From positions 1 to 26,283 of the IMG/VR virus record IMGVR_UViG_3300022200_007276: a stretch of DNA of 26,283 nt; one strand, written 5' to 3'. Both the position numbers and the translations under genes were made by a program. Of the stretch, positions 1-6,631 are shown piece by piece. The stretch is from a virus. The notes under the pieces were generated by a model. It was given only the letters and a program-made list of their open reading frames with translations. It ran no database searches and was not told the origin of the DNA. Each line of letters begins with the position of its first letter. Position 1 is the stretch's first letter.

Positions 1-112
1 CGTCAATAGGCACGCCACCCTCGTCAGCAATAATGAGGTTAGGCCAAGACTGCTCTACCTCGGCAGACACAGCAAATGACAGGAGTAACAAGCAGGTAAA
101 AATTAGCCTCAT
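1..112 (-). CDS. Secreted protein, N-terminal part only
   Basis: The gene starts at an ATG at 110-112 and runs off the left edge, so only about 37 residues are visible. The N-terminus is a clear Sec signal peptide: MRL, a hydrophobic run of about 12 residues, and a likely cleavage site after AVSA near residue 17. No lipobox cysteine is seen, so it is probably periplasmic rather than a lipoprotein. Its ATG overlaps the TGA of the upstream hydrolase (ATGA), so it is translationally coupled to the lysis genes. Position suggests an envelope or lysis role such as a spanin-like accessory, but nothing in the visible sequence proves that. Confidence 0.6.
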   Translation of the reverse strand, partial: MRLIFTCLLLLSFAVSAEVEQSWPNLIIADEGGVPID

Positions 113-744
113 AACTGGGCGGCCCTCTCGAAAGCATCTTTCGTGATAAGGCTCATCCAGTAACCCGCAACCCGCTGATCAAATATACCGCTATGGCCAC
201 CAGCTCTACGGGGGTGGTGAGCGTCCAGCGTGTTAATGTTGTCCACATTTTTATCGCTTCCCACATATCCTGTTGCTCCCATTTGGCCCCAATTTCGTTC
301 CGCTACCCACTTAGAGGAAAACAGTCCAGTAATCCAGGTTAAAAATTTTCCTAGCTTCACCACCCTATCTTCTGGATTCCAGTAAACAGCGACATGCTTG
401 GCATCTGGTGCTGGGTTCATGGCTGAAGGTAAAGCGGGCTGAATACACACCGCGATATCGGGACTAGTTTGATAAAGGTCGTAGCACAGCCGCATAACGG
501 TATTGCCGTTAGAATGGGCAGTCACAATGACGGTGTGGCCCCTCTCTTGAAAATAGTGAATCAGTGTTGATAGCCTGTGTGCTGTGTCAGCGTTCATCTC
601 TCTGGCTTCGCGCACATTATCGGCGTGATAAACCAGAACACGAGAGTCTATGCCTGCATTCTTAAAGGCTTGGTCTATCTGGCCGGAACTGTTTCTGTAA
701 TCTTCAACGTTATATCCATGGAGGTGAATAGCAGCTATTGACAT
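109..744 (-). CDS. Alpha/beta-hydrolase fold protein in the lysis block
   Basis: A 211-residue protein that looks like a serine esterase or lipase. An oxyanion-type HGYN motif lies at residues 9-12 and a nucleophile elbow AHSNG at 76-80, with Ser78 the likely nucleophile. A late His (GGHSG, His184) is a candidate catalytic base, and the acid could be one of the Asp residues in the PEDRV segment. No signal peptide is seen. It follows the endolysin by three bases and its stop overlaps the next gene, so it belongs to the lysis operon. Hydrolases beside endolysins are known in mycobacteriophages (LysB), but here a Gram-negative host is likely, so the substrate is unknown. It may act on lipids or on a small ester as a host-fitness gene. 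Confidence 0.7.
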   Translation of the reverse strand: MSIAAIHLHGYNVEDYRNSSGQIDQAFKNAGIDSRVLVYHADNVREAREMNADTAHRLSTLIHYFQERGHTVIVTAHSNGNTVMRLCYDLYQTSPDIAVCIQPALPSAMNPAPDAKHVAVYWNPEDRVVKLGKFLTWITGLFSSKWVAERNWGQMGATGYVGSDKNVDNINTLDAHHPRRAGGHSGIFDQRVAGYWMSLITKDAFERAAQL

Positions 745-747
745 TCA

Positions 748-1161
748 TCAACCTCCACTCAACTCAAAATGAACCAAGTCATCAAACTTGTTATCACTTA
801 CTTTGTTGCTCATATTCCAATCACCGCCCCACCTGATCTGGTGGGATATTCGTCCTTGCGCTTTAAGTGCTGACGCTATCCCCAAAACGTAACCTGCAAA
901 CAACGTGAATCGTTCTCGGTCATTCCAATCTATTGGGTAAGGGGCAACATCAGCCGCCATAGAAGGCTCTGAGTTGTGTCTAGAATCTGGCCACCGTGTT
1001 TGTGTGTTGTTTTCTAGGTAAGCGGCCATTTGTTCTCTTTGTCCACGATGCCCACAAATCACAGAGCAATCAAAATGCTTTACTACCTCTTCGAACAAAA
1101 CAATTAAATCTGTGTGGCAGGTGTCGAGCCTGTCTTGTGATGCTTGACTAAAACTAGCCAT
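748..1161 (-). CDS. Endolysin, M15-type peptidase (VanY/T5-lysin-like)
   Basis: A 137-residue protein of the size of single-domain M15 endolysins, which cut the peptide crosslinks of peptidoglycan. The zinc site is visible: a variant of SxHxxGxAxD as SRHNSEPSMAAD (residues 60-71, His62 and Asp71), and the C-terminal ligand in DLVHFEL (His131), preceded by WGGDW. The motif PYPIDW follows the first zinc motif, as in phage L-Ala-D-Glu or D-Ala-D-Ala peptidases. There is no signal peptide, so it needs the holin to cross the membrane. It overlaps the upstream holin gene by 8 bases. Exact bond specificity cannot be read from sequence. Confidence 0.9.
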   Translation of the reverse strand: MASFSQASQDRLDTCHTDLIVLFEEVVKHFDCSVICGHRGQREQMAAYLENNTQTRWPDSRHNSEPSMAADVAPYPIDWNDRERFTLFAGYVLGIASALKAQGRISHQIRWGGDWNMSNKVSDNKFDDLVHFELSGG

Positions 1162-1399
1162 TTCTCATTCTGCGATCGTGCAATAGCTGTTCTCGCTTGT
1201 CGCGTTTCTTTTGGTAGTGGAGTTGAACAAACAACCCAAACACACCAACAGCAATACCAACCAAAACACCTAAACTGGCTATTGCGTCATAATTCTCAGC
1301 TAACTTCGCCGTGACACCAGAACCAAGGGCTAGACCACCGCCAAGCTGGGCTGTTTTATGCCCAACGGCTATGACTGTCTGTTCGTGGCCTACATCCAT
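1154..1399 (-). CDS. Holin
   Basis: An 81-residue protein directly upstream of and overlapping the endolysin. It has a polar N-terminus, a short glycine-rich hydrophobic stretch (about 18-33), a strong membrane helix (about 41-63) and a highly basic tail rich in K and R. That topology, size and position fit small phage holins of the HP1/holin-3 type, which form membrane holes at a set time to release the endolysin. It is the first gene after the terminator at 1428-1452, so its expression probably depends on late antitermination. Confidence 0.8.
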   Translation of the reverse strand: MDVGHEQTVIAVGHKTAQLGGGLALGSGVTAKLAENYDAIASLGVLVGIAVGVFGLFVQLHYQKKRDKREQLLHDRRMRNG

Positions 1400-1427
1400 G
1401 CTTTATCCTTAGTTTTTTTACAGGCAC

Positions 1428-1452
1428 AAAAAAACCAGCACTAGGCTGGTTT
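1428..1452 (-). terminator. Intrinsic terminator ahead of the holin (tR'-like)
   Basis: On the minus strand a stem CCAGC / GCTGG with a 5-base loop is followed by seven T. It sits about 30 bases upstream of the holin start and downstream of the Q-like gene and the candidate late promoter. That is the position of lambda tR', which is read through only when Q has modified the polymerase. Confidence 0.75.
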
Positions 1453-1470
1453 ATCTCTGTGCTCGGAACT

Positions 1471-1491
1471 CGACACTAGGAAATAGTGTCG
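1471..1491. other. Perfect 8-bp hairpin in the late leader
   Basis: CGACACTA and TAGTGTCG form a perfect 8-bp stem around a GGAAA loop. It lies between the candidate late promoter -35 box and the terminator. It has no T-run of its own, so it is more likely a pause, qut-like or protein-binding element than a terminator. Confidence 0.5.
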
Positions 1492-1514
1492 CATAGTGGG
1501 GGGGGGACTGTCAA
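1483..1514 (-). promoter_or_regulatory. Candidate late promoter with a C9 tract in the spacer
   Basis: On the minus strand a perfect TTGACA (1509-1514) is followed by a run of nine C and then ACTATG (1492-1497, 11-base gap) or CACTAT (1483-1488, 20-base gap). Neither spacing is ideal, which lowers confidence. The site is just downstream of the Q-like gene and upstream of the terminator and holin, where lambda pR' would be. The interval 1400-1693 holds no credible gene, only this element, the hairpin, the terminator and unassigned sequence. Confidence 0.4.
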
Positions 1515-1693
1515 TACATACAGCATGTGTTTTTAAACAGTAGCGCAAACAGTCACATCTGGCCCAATAAGCGGCGCTTAGTTATTAACACGCCACTATA
1601 GCTCTATTGCCTTCGACCGTTGTACACGCTTGAATGCCGTAATTGCCGATATGCTCGCTCTACAATTTCTCTTGCTCGCCCCTGTGCTGGTCG

Positions 1694-2251
1694 TTATGCC
1701 GCATCTTTTAACCTTCTCATCCAATCATACAGCGGCTGCTCTGCACTGTTCATCCATACAGTGAGATTGTCGCGTAGAAAATTCCACTTCTCATTATGGT
1801 CTTTTCTAAACGTATCTGCGGAGCACCCGAGCACCAATCCTAGCTGCTCTTTCGTGTAACGGCTGCCCTCGCGTGTCTGTACTTGGTTGTTCCAACGGCA
1901 ATCCTGAATAGCATGGCGCATCAATGTCTCGGTGTTAACCTTCCACACCTGCTTTCTGGGTTGCGCCTTCACAGTAGCACTTAGATAGCAGTACAGGTTT
2001 TGCTCAATCAAGAGATCAAGGCGCTTGTCTAACTCTACCCTCTCAGACCAAAGATAATTACCAATATCTTGATACAAGCGAGGAAGGCCGTTAATTACAG
2101 TCCCGATGCCCTTTTCATAACGAGGCAATATTCTGCCTCCTGACGTTTGAACTCTAACCATCCCCTTTTCTGGCGATGAACACCTTGACCACTCCCACCA
2201 TATCTGTCTGCCACTGCGCAGGGGTATATCAAATGCGGAATATGTGGACAT
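1694..2251 (-). CDS. Probable late antiterminator, Q-like
   Basis: A protein of about 185 residues when started at the second Met (MSTYSAFDIP), which I prefer because the first in-frame ATG adds only four residues. It is basic and rich in W and R. The C-terminal third (SRYTKEQLGLVLGCSADTF) looks like a helix-turn-helix in which a TKEQLG..LG turn precedes a recognition helix. I do not see the zinc cysteines of lambda Q. The functional guess rests mainly on position: the last gene of the replication arm, followed by a TTGACA promoter, a terminator and the lysis genes. It also resembles unassigned lambdoid families such as DUF1133. Another DNA-binding regulator is possible. Confidence 0.5.
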   Translation of the reverse strand: MSTYSAFDIPLRSGRQIWWEWSRCSSPEKGMVRVQTSGGRILPRYEKGIGTVINGLPRLYQDIGNYLWSERVELDKRLDLLIEQNLYCYLSATVKAQPRKQVWKVNTETLMRHAIQDCRWNNQVQTREGSRYTKEQLGLVLGCSADTFRKDHNEKWNFLRDNLTVWMNSAEQPLYDWMRRLKDAA

Positions 2252-2271
2252 ATAGGTTCCCATTAAAAGGT

Positions 2272-2421
2272 TTAAACTTGCTTCTCGGCTTGACTGTTTA
2301 CGCTTTCTTCTCTCTCCGCCCTGCTAATAAAATCGGCAAACGTCCGCTTTTTCTTACTGAAGATTTTGTCCCAGTTATCGCCGTACTTCTTTTCATCTGT
2401 TGGCCTTCTACTGTCGTTCAT
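2272..2421 (-). CDS. Small basic phage protein (49 aa)
   Basis: ATG at 2419-2421 is preceded by GGTGA six bases upstream and lies inside the end of the DUF6378 gene, overlapping it by 14 bases. The 49-residue product is highly charged, with an internal segment KKYGDNWDKIFSKKK followed by FADFISRAER and no cysteines. Many phages carry a similar short KK-NWD-IF-KKK protein next to nin-region genes. Function is unknown. Confidence 0.6.
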   Translation of the reverse strand: MNDSRRPTDEKKYGDNWDKIFSKKKRTFADFISRAEREESVNSQAEKQV

Positions 2422-2701
2422 TGTCTTCACCTTTTAGTCTGTTTGTGACTAGCCTCGCGTACCCCTCAATGTCTCGCCAAGAGTCCAAATGATCCGGGTC
2501 GCCATTTAATAATCTGCCAATTTTCGACGCGAACATCTCCATTGATTCTTTCTGGTCGGGCCAGAGGTCTTTCCAGTTTGGAGAATCAAACATGATCTGT
2601 TTTATCGACTGCATGATGAATGCGCCATCAATAAAGCTGCCGTAGTCTTCCCCCCTTTGGGCCAGAATTTCCTCTACCCCAACTAAACTTTCTTGATCCA
2701 T
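2408..2701 (-). CDS. DUF6378-type phage protein
   Basis: Start chosen at MDQESLVG (ATG 2699-2701) because AAGGAG lies six bases upstream; an earlier in-frame ATG at 2749 has no such site. The product is 97 residues. Features typical of this phage family are visible: ILAQRGEDYGSF near the N-terminus, then PNWKDLWPDQKESMEMFASKI and GRLLNGDPDHLDSWRDIEGYA. The family is widespread in siphophages and has no proven activity; all-helical folds related to nucleotide-handling enzymes have been proposed. It is co-transcribed with NinG. Confidence 0.75.
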   Translation of the reverse strand: MDQESLVGVEEILAQRGEDYGSFIDGAFIMQSIKQIMFDSPNWKDLWPDQKESMEMFASKIGRLLNGDPDHLDSWRDIEGYARLVTNRLKGEDNERQ

Positions 2702-2711
2702 AGTTATCTCC

Positions 2712-2798
2712 TTATCTGGAAAATAATTTCCGAATGAATATTCGCTCATGCCGCCCCGGCTTAACCTGCATGTCTGGAATCATTAAATGTTTCCTCAT
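2712..2798 (-). pseudogene. Remnant of a phage metallophosphoesterase start
   Basis: A 28-codon ORF whose ATG overlaps the NinG stop (ATGA). It begins MRKHLMIPDMQVKPG, which matches the usual opening of phage calcineurin-like phosphoesterases (a beta strand, then IPD.QVKPG). After residue 15 the sequence turns into an unrelated basic tail and stops. The complete enzyme would be roughly 250-350 residues with GD and GNH metal motifs, none of which follow. I infer a deletion that left only the first beta strand. Its TAA is directly followed by the AAGGAG ribosome site of the DUF6378 gene, so the short reading frame may persist as a leader that keeps coupling. Confidence 0.55.
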
Positions 2799-3214
2799 AC
2801 AACCCTCTTCTCGTGGTGCTTGATTAAGGCTGAAAACTCAGCGTCTATTTCCTCAACTTCAGCCCAAGTAAACTTTTTTGGCTCGCCCTTCGTTCTCAGC
2901 ATTTCATCAACAAAATCACGGCCGTACATATCAATCATGTAAGCTGTGTAGACTGCTTCAGCGTTTCCATACTTCATTCCAAAGCCATTACATCCGGGGC
3001 ATTGAGTGTGTACGTTTTCCTCTACCAGCTTCCAACGCTTTGATCCACGAGATATGAAGTGGCCACCCTGCATGTCTTTCCAGTGCGCCCATTTAGAACA
3101 GGTTACACACTGAACCAAACCATTCTCATTAGCGGCTTTAAGCCTGACCAGTTTCTGTAGTTTGGTGGCGGCTGCATCTACTGCTTGGGCTATAGTTTTT
3201 TTCTTCTTAGCCAT
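2795..3214 (-). CDS. ninG: NinG/Rap-like recombination protein
   Basis: Starting at MAKKKKTIAQ (ATG 3212-3214, sharing one base with the upstream TAA) gives 139 residues. A basic N-terminal helix is followed by a zinc-binding core: CVTC (Cys36, Cys39), the block QGGHFISRG (about 49-57), and CPGC (Cys72, Cys75). This is the NinG family (lambda Rap), a Holliday-junction or branched-DNA endonuclease that aids phage recombination. The following YMIDMYGRDFVDEM segment is also family-typical. Here it is separated from the annealing protein and SSB, which are on the opposite arm. Confidence 0.9.
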   Translation of the reverse strand: MAKKKKTIAQAVDAAATKLQKLVRLKAANENGLVQCVTCSKWAHWKDMQGGHFISRGSKRWKLVEENVHTQCPGCNGFGMKYGNAEAVYTAYMIDMYGRDFVDEMLRTKGEPKKFTWAEVEEIDAEFSALIKHHEKRVV

Positions 3215-3402
3215 TAAAAATCCAGCTCTATACGACAAGTCGCAGCACAGCCATCACCTCCACCGCCAATGCCCCCTTGCTCCTGAACGGACAAGGCCGC
3301 GCCAGAAACACCAACACCTGTCTCGGAAAAGAACTGGGCCAGTATTCCTGTTATCTCAAACTCGACCATTTTCTTTTTCACTGCCAACTCTTCAATTGTC
3401 AT
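3214..3402 (-). CDS. Small phage protein upstream of NinG (62 aa)
   Basis: ATG at 3402 is preceded by GAGAGGCG at a good distance, and the TAA shares its last base with the NinG start. The protein has a helical N-terminus (MTIEELAVKKKMVEFEITGI) and then a segment with the pattern FFSETGVGVSGAALSV, resembling small phage proteins in which a TG..V..V strand precedes a polar tail. The tail here is glycine-rich with two cysteines (GCAATC). Tight coupling to NinG suggests a partner or regulator. Function unknown. Confidence 0.65.
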   Translation of the reverse strand: MTIEELAVKKKMVEFEITGILAQFFSETGVGVSGAALSVQEQGGIGGGGDGCAATCRIELDF

Positions 3403-3425
3403 TGATAATCGCCTCTCTCATATCA

Positions 3426-3488
3426 TTAATTATTCCGGCGTTGTTGGCTGTGATGATCTACCCTTTCAAGTTTTTTTAGCTTTGTCAT
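3426..3488 (-). CDS. Possible 20-aa peptide
   Basis: A very short ORF (MTKLKKLERVDHHSQQRRNN) fills the gap between DUF1367 and the next gene. Its ATG follows the upstream TAG by one base. It is extremely basic with two adjacent His. It could be a real micro-ORF or just a coupling leader; nothing beyond position supports it. Confidence 0.25.
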   Translation of the reverse strand: MTKLKKLERVDHHSQQRRNN

Positions 3489-3489
3489 C

Positions 3490-3903
3490 CTAAAACCCCA
3501 CAACCATATCTAACTGTTCTTTGGTTATCCCTTGGCCGTACCTGTCTATAAACGCCTGAATGACGCGGCCAAACAATTCCCGAAACTCGCCTTCACCCAA
3601 CTGGCCCCATTCGATTGATTTAGCAATGAACATCTTCTCTCCTGTCTTGGGTGATATAACTTCGTTAAAATGGCCAGCACACATTTCTAGAAATTTGCGC
3701 CATACCTCTGGATCATCGAACCCTTCTTGCATATCAAACGTAAGGTTAACGAAGGCGAAAAAGCGTCGATGGTTGCCAGCGTTCCTGCCTTGGGTGTAAT
3801 CAATCAACCCTTCCCCCCTATCGCCAATCTGAGCCAAAACCTTGACTGCATTCTGGCAAGCAGGGACAAGAGTGTTGCCTTCACGCCTGAAGATGGCCCT
3901 CAA
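3490..3903 (-). CDS. DUF1367 family phage protein
   Basis: A 137-residue protein starting at TTG (3901-3903), directly after the TGA of the upstream membrane ORF. The family pattern is visible: an N-terminal strand RAIFRREGNTLVPA, then NHRRFFAFVNLTFD, a helix-rich middle with EVWRKFLEMCAGHFNEVI, a basic MFIAKSIEWGQL segment, and a C-terminal helix FRELFGRVIQAFIDRYG. DUF1367 is common in nin regions of lambdoid phages, often near NinB/NinG, which suggests a recombination-related role. No activity is established. Confidence 0.8.
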   Translation of the reverse strand: MRAIFRREGNTLVPACQNAVKVLAQIGDRGEGLIDYTQGRNAGNHRRFFAFVNLTFDMQEGFDDPEVWRKFLEMCAGHFNEVISPKTGEKMFIAKSIEWGQLGEGEFRELFGRVIQAFIDRYGQGITKEQLDMVVGF

Positions 3904-4047
3904 TCACATATCCCTTTTCGTCAGCTCAACGAAAATCATCACTAGGCCCGCTGCGGCATAAACGGTGGTGGTCGCAGTGTCCCCCAGCACTAAATGAAAT
4001 GTCGCCAGCACTATACAAACAAAAAACGCCAAACTACTTAGCTTCAT
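3904..4047 (-). CDS. Small two-helix membrane protein (47 aa)
   Basis: ATG at 4045-4047 overlaps the 3' end of the upstream gene by 14 bases and the TGA is followed immediately by the DUF1367 start. The product has a hydrophobic N-terminal helix (about 4-22), a short polar link with GDTATT, a second hydrophobic segment (about 28-41), and a charged end ELTKRDM. It is likely an inner-membrane micro-protein. Function unknown; superinfection or host-takeover roles are typical for such proteins but are not shown here. Confidence 0.6.
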   Translation of the reverse strand: MKLSSLAFFVCIVLATFHLVLGDTATTTVYAAAGLVMIFVELTKRDM

Positions 4048-4261
4048 ATCCCCACCCCTTCTGCGCCTTGATTATCTTGACGACCTTCATGTCGATCTGA
4101 ATGGCTGCGTCTTTCGGCATGTTCATTATCTGAGCGGCAAAAGGCTTCCAAGCCACCAGCCCATAATGCGAACGGGTCGAAGGTAGTTTTAGGAACTCCA
4201 CCCTCATTCCCTCGGTCATTCGCCTGAGATCCCCCGGTGATTTCTTGCTGGGCTGTTCCAC
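4034..4261 (-). CDS. Conserved-looking phage protein, GTG start (75 aa)
   Basis: Of two overlapping frames here I prefer this one. Its product has a normal composition, with a basic N-terminal part (KKSPGDLRRMTEGMRVEFL) and a strand-rich C-terminus (AAIQIDMKVVKIIKAQKGW). The competing frame (4044-4265) is rich in G, H and R like a shadow frame. The GTG start lies immediately after the upstream TGA. Function unknown. It sits in the row of small coupled genes downstream of the helicase. Confidence 0.55.
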   Translation of the reverse strand: MEQPSKKSPGDLRRMTEGMRVEFLKLPSTRSHYGLVAWKPFAAQIMNMPKDAAIQIDMKVVKIIKAQKGWGYEAK

Positions 4262-4543
4262 TCATGCCGCCAACAGCTTTTTAATCAAAAGAGTATCTAG
4301 CGTTCTGTTTTGCACCTTCTCCCAATGACTTTGACCGTTGACGATACCAAGCACTCTCTCGTATATCTTTCCCGGATATTTAGCAGCACAGGCAGCAGTG
4401 ATAGCGTCCTTAACCGTTTCCAGCCTTGCCGCCGGAAAGCACTGCCTGCACCGGCTGTAGTTCAGTCTCAGTGGGTGGGCATCAAACTCAACCAGTGGTT
4501 TTTCTTCGTCACACTCAATGCAGGTTTTTAGGTGTTCACTCAT
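4262..4543 (-). CDS. Zinc-ribbon phage protein (93 aa)
   Basis: AGGAGCT precedes the ATG. A four-cysteine motif opens the protein: CIEC (residues 8-11) and CRQC (about 32-35) with a 20-residue link, fitting a small zinc ribbon. The remainder is helical and basic (TVKDAITAACAAKYPGKIYERV). It is probably a nucleic-acid-binding accessory; many phages have similar proteins beside replication genes. It follows the helicase gene with an 11-base gap in the same operon. Confidence 0.65.
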   Translation of the reverse strand: MSEHLKTCIECDEEKPLVEFDAHPLRLNYSRCRQCFPAARLETVKDAITAACAAKYPGKIYERVLGIVNGQSHWEKVQNRTLDTLLIKKLLAA

Positions 4544-4554
4544 GCGAATAGCTC

Positions 4555-5910
4555 CTAGTAGGAAAGGCGTTTGGCTTTCTGTGGCTGTTCAGACGCAGCG
4601 GCGGCAGAGTCTTGGTCTGTCTCTCGCACCGTCCCGTCAATCAAATCGAAATAGACCGTCCCTGTTTTTCCGTGTCGGTTTAGTCGAACAATGGCTTCTG
4701 TCAGACTGTCGTTAGGGGTAACGGCATAAGCGCCCTCTCGATACAAGCCTATCCATAAATCGCAGTCTTGCTCGATCTGTCCTGTGTCTCTTGAATCTGA
4801 TGGCTGTGGCCGTTTGCATGCTCTGGTTTCAAGCTGGCGATTTAACTGGGTCAGCATCAAAACAACGCAGTCTAATTCTTTGGCTAGGTTCTTGAGGGCT
4901 TTAGTGATCTGCCCATAACCAATATCGTTTCGCTCTGCTCCACTGGCTTCCATTAGGGTTAGGTAATCAACCGCAACCAGCCCAACCTTGTGTTTTCTGT
5001 TGAGCTTTCTGGCCTCTTTCAAGACATGAGCAATTCTTATTCCTGGCGTGTCGTCGATGTGAAGCTGTGATTCGTTAAAACTACCAGCGGCCTTGCAAAC
5101 GGACTGCCAGTCGTCAGCATCCCTTGCAGCGCGATAAAATATCTCTGGGTTTACATGGGATTGATTAACCATCATCCGTTCATAAATCTGAGCCTCTGGC
5201 ATTTCCAAGCTAAACACCGCGACCGCCTCTTTCCGGTCTAAGGCGTAGTGCAAAGCAATGTGTGTGAGCATGGCCGTCTTACCCATCTTTGGACGCGCAC
5301 CAACGACAACCAATGAACCCGCCGGCACACGCTTGGGATATAACATCCGGTCAAGTGCATCAATGCCCAGCGTAAAGCCCCGTGTCTTGCCTTCTAGCCT
5401 GTTCTCGACCTCAGACAACCAATCCCTTCCCACATCTTTCGCGTGTCTTAAACCCTGTGTTTTGTTGCGTATGGCGCGATCTTGAATGGCTGACAGTTGC
5501 GACTCAGCCAGCCCTAGCCGTTGGTAAATATCGCCGTTCGATCTATCGGTGATTGTGGCAATAGCGTTGTTCAATGTTGATACCGCATATCGTTCAACCG
5601 CGTCACACCTAACCAGCTCGGCATAGCTCACGATGTTGGCAGAGCTAGGCACATTGCTAGAAACCTCTGCTAGATAATCCATGCTGTTTGCGCGATAACG
5701 CTTATCTTGTTTACTCTCAGCATCAACGGTAAACATATCCGCGCTGCCGTTTCTTTCAGCAATGCGACCAATGGCCTCGAAAGCAATGCCAAGGTCAACA
5801 TCAGAGAATGACGAAGGGGTCAACATGCCGATCACCTTCTGAGCAGAATCGCCAGAGAGATCGCCCAAGAGCATCAACCCACCAATCACATTTTGTTCAG
5901 CCGCGCTCAT
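4555..5910 (-). CDS. dnaB: Replicative DNA helicase, DnaB-like
   Basis: A 451-residue DnaB-family helicase. The N-terminal helical domain (1-120) is followed by a linker and a RecA-like motor. Walker A is GARPKMGKT (204-212), Walker B is LVAVDYL with Asp315, and the later LTQLNR and DSRDTGQIEQDCD segments carry the arginine-finger region and motif 4. It would unwind the phage origin after loading by the initiator encoded just upstream. AAGG lies five bases before the ATG, and the gene overlaps the upstream replication gene by 14 bases. No intein is seen. The initiator-helicase pair replaces the lambda O/P pair. Confidence 0.93.
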   Translation of the reverse strand: MSAAEQNVIGGLMLLGDLSGDSAQKVIGMLTPSSFSDVDLGIAFEAIGRIAERNGSADMFTVDAESKQDKRYRANSMDYLAEVSSNVPSSANIVSYAELVRCDAVERYAVSTLNNAIATITDRSNGDIYQRLGLAESQLSAIQDRAIRNKTQGLRHAKDVGRDWLSEVENRLEGKTRGFTLGIDALDRMLYPKRVPAGSLVVVGARPKMGKTAMLTHIALHYALDRKEAVAVFSLEMPEAQIYERMMVNQSHVNPEIFYRAARDADDWQSVCKAAGSFNESQLHIDDTPGIRIAHVLKEARKLNRKHKVGLVAVDYLTLMEASGAERNDIGYGQITKALKNLAKELDCVVLMLTQLNRQLETRACKRPQPSDSRDTGQIEQDCDLWIGLYREGAYAVTPNDSLTEAIVRLNRHGKTGTVYFDLIDGTVRETDQDSAAAASEQPQKAKRLSY

Positions 5911-6631
5911 AGTTACCTTCCAACACTTTGATAAAATTACTTTCGGTAATCAGCCATTCAAAATTGGCTTGGAATTTATTTTCAGTTCTACCCATTAAAA
6001 AATCTGACTGTGAAACCTTCTCGAAATAATCCCGCCACCATCCAACCTCTTGGGCAGCCTTAGAACCAAGCCATCGAGACTTAAGATATTTTTTTCGTTT
6101 ATCAGAAAGGATTTTTACTTCTGGCAAGTTAGGTAATATTTCGTGATACACATCGACAATGTCCTGATAGGGACATGACGGAGCCGAAGGCGTAGTGTGT
6201 TTATTCTTATCTAGTCTAGTCTTATCTTGCATGACTGAGTCATGACTAACACATGACGGGATCATGACTTCAGCATGATTGTTTCTGATTTTATCAATTA
6301 ACTGTCGCATTTTTGGATTGCTTGTCATCGACTTATCAAGACGTTTAGCCATCTTCATGCAAGTCACAACCCCTTGATTCATCTCGAATAATTCAAGTTT
6401 AACCATATATGACATCATTTCTTGAACCCGCTCGTAGTGGATGCCGGTGTCATGTGAAATGATTTCTGAGTCGTGTTCTAAATCGAAGTTAATATTGCTT
6501 TCATCAATACCATCACAAATTAATTCAAGGCAATACCAATACAGGCCGTAACCTTCCATGCCATATTTAATTCTTAGCTTTTTAAGTTTTGCATCAGCGT
6601 TGGCGTTTGCATCGTGTTTGTACCACTTCAC
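5897..6631 (-). CDS. Phage replication initiator, Lin1244/DUF4373-like N-terminus
   Basis: A 244-residue protein beginning at GTG (6629-6631) in a GTGA overlap with the upstream ORF. The first 100 residues (MKWYKHDANANADAKLKKL, then YGMEGYGLYWYCLELI and a MMSYMVKLELFE segment) are the winged-helix domain found in phage and plasmid replication proteins of the Lin1244/DUF4373 type. The middle is a poorly conserved linker in which the iteron array is encoded. The C-terminal part (KRKKYLKSRWLG, then WWRDYFEKVSQSDFLMGR) resembles the C-terminal domain of O-like initiators that contacts the helicase or its loader. By context it binds the iterons and recruits the DnaB-like helicase. Confidence 0.8.
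   Translation of the reverse strand: MKWYKHDANANADAKLKKLRIKYGMEGYGLYWYCLELICDGIDESNINFDLEHDSEIISHDTGIHYERVQEMMSYMVKLELFEMNQGVVTCMKMAKRLDKSMTSNPKMRQLIDKIRNNHAEVMIPSCVSHDSVMQDKTRLDKNKHTTPSAPSCPYQDIVDVYHEILPNLPEVKILSDKRKKYLKSRWLGSKAAQEVGWWRDYFEKVSQSDFLMGRTENKFQANFEWLITESNFIKVLEGNYERG
6230..6284. repeat. Five 11-bp iterons, probable replication origin
   Basis: Five direct copies of CATGACTNNNN lie end to end at an exact 11-base period, beginning at 6230, 6241, 6252, 6263 and 6274. The third copy has CATGACG and the fifth CATGATT. They lie inside the initiator gene, as the lambda O iterons lie in O. An AT-rich stretch follows on the left (6190-6228), where unwinding could occur. Identification as an origin is inference. 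Confidence 0.75.

Noticed and set aside
1690-1700. GTTATGCC string near the Q-like gene, resembling an attC right arm
   Set aside because: There is no matching TAAC arm or inner inverted repeat at attC distance, and it lies next to coding sequence. It is probably chance.
1620-1859. Plus-strand ORF of 79 codons near the late promoter region
   Set aside because: It overlaps the Q-like gene antisense and lacks a ribosome site and any recognisable pattern.
4044-4265. An ORF of 73 codons with an ATGA overlap to the zinc-ribbon gene
   Set aside because: Its product is rich in G, H, R and D with no sensible hydrophobic core, while the overlapping frame 4034-4261 gives a normal protein. I treat it as a shadow frame.
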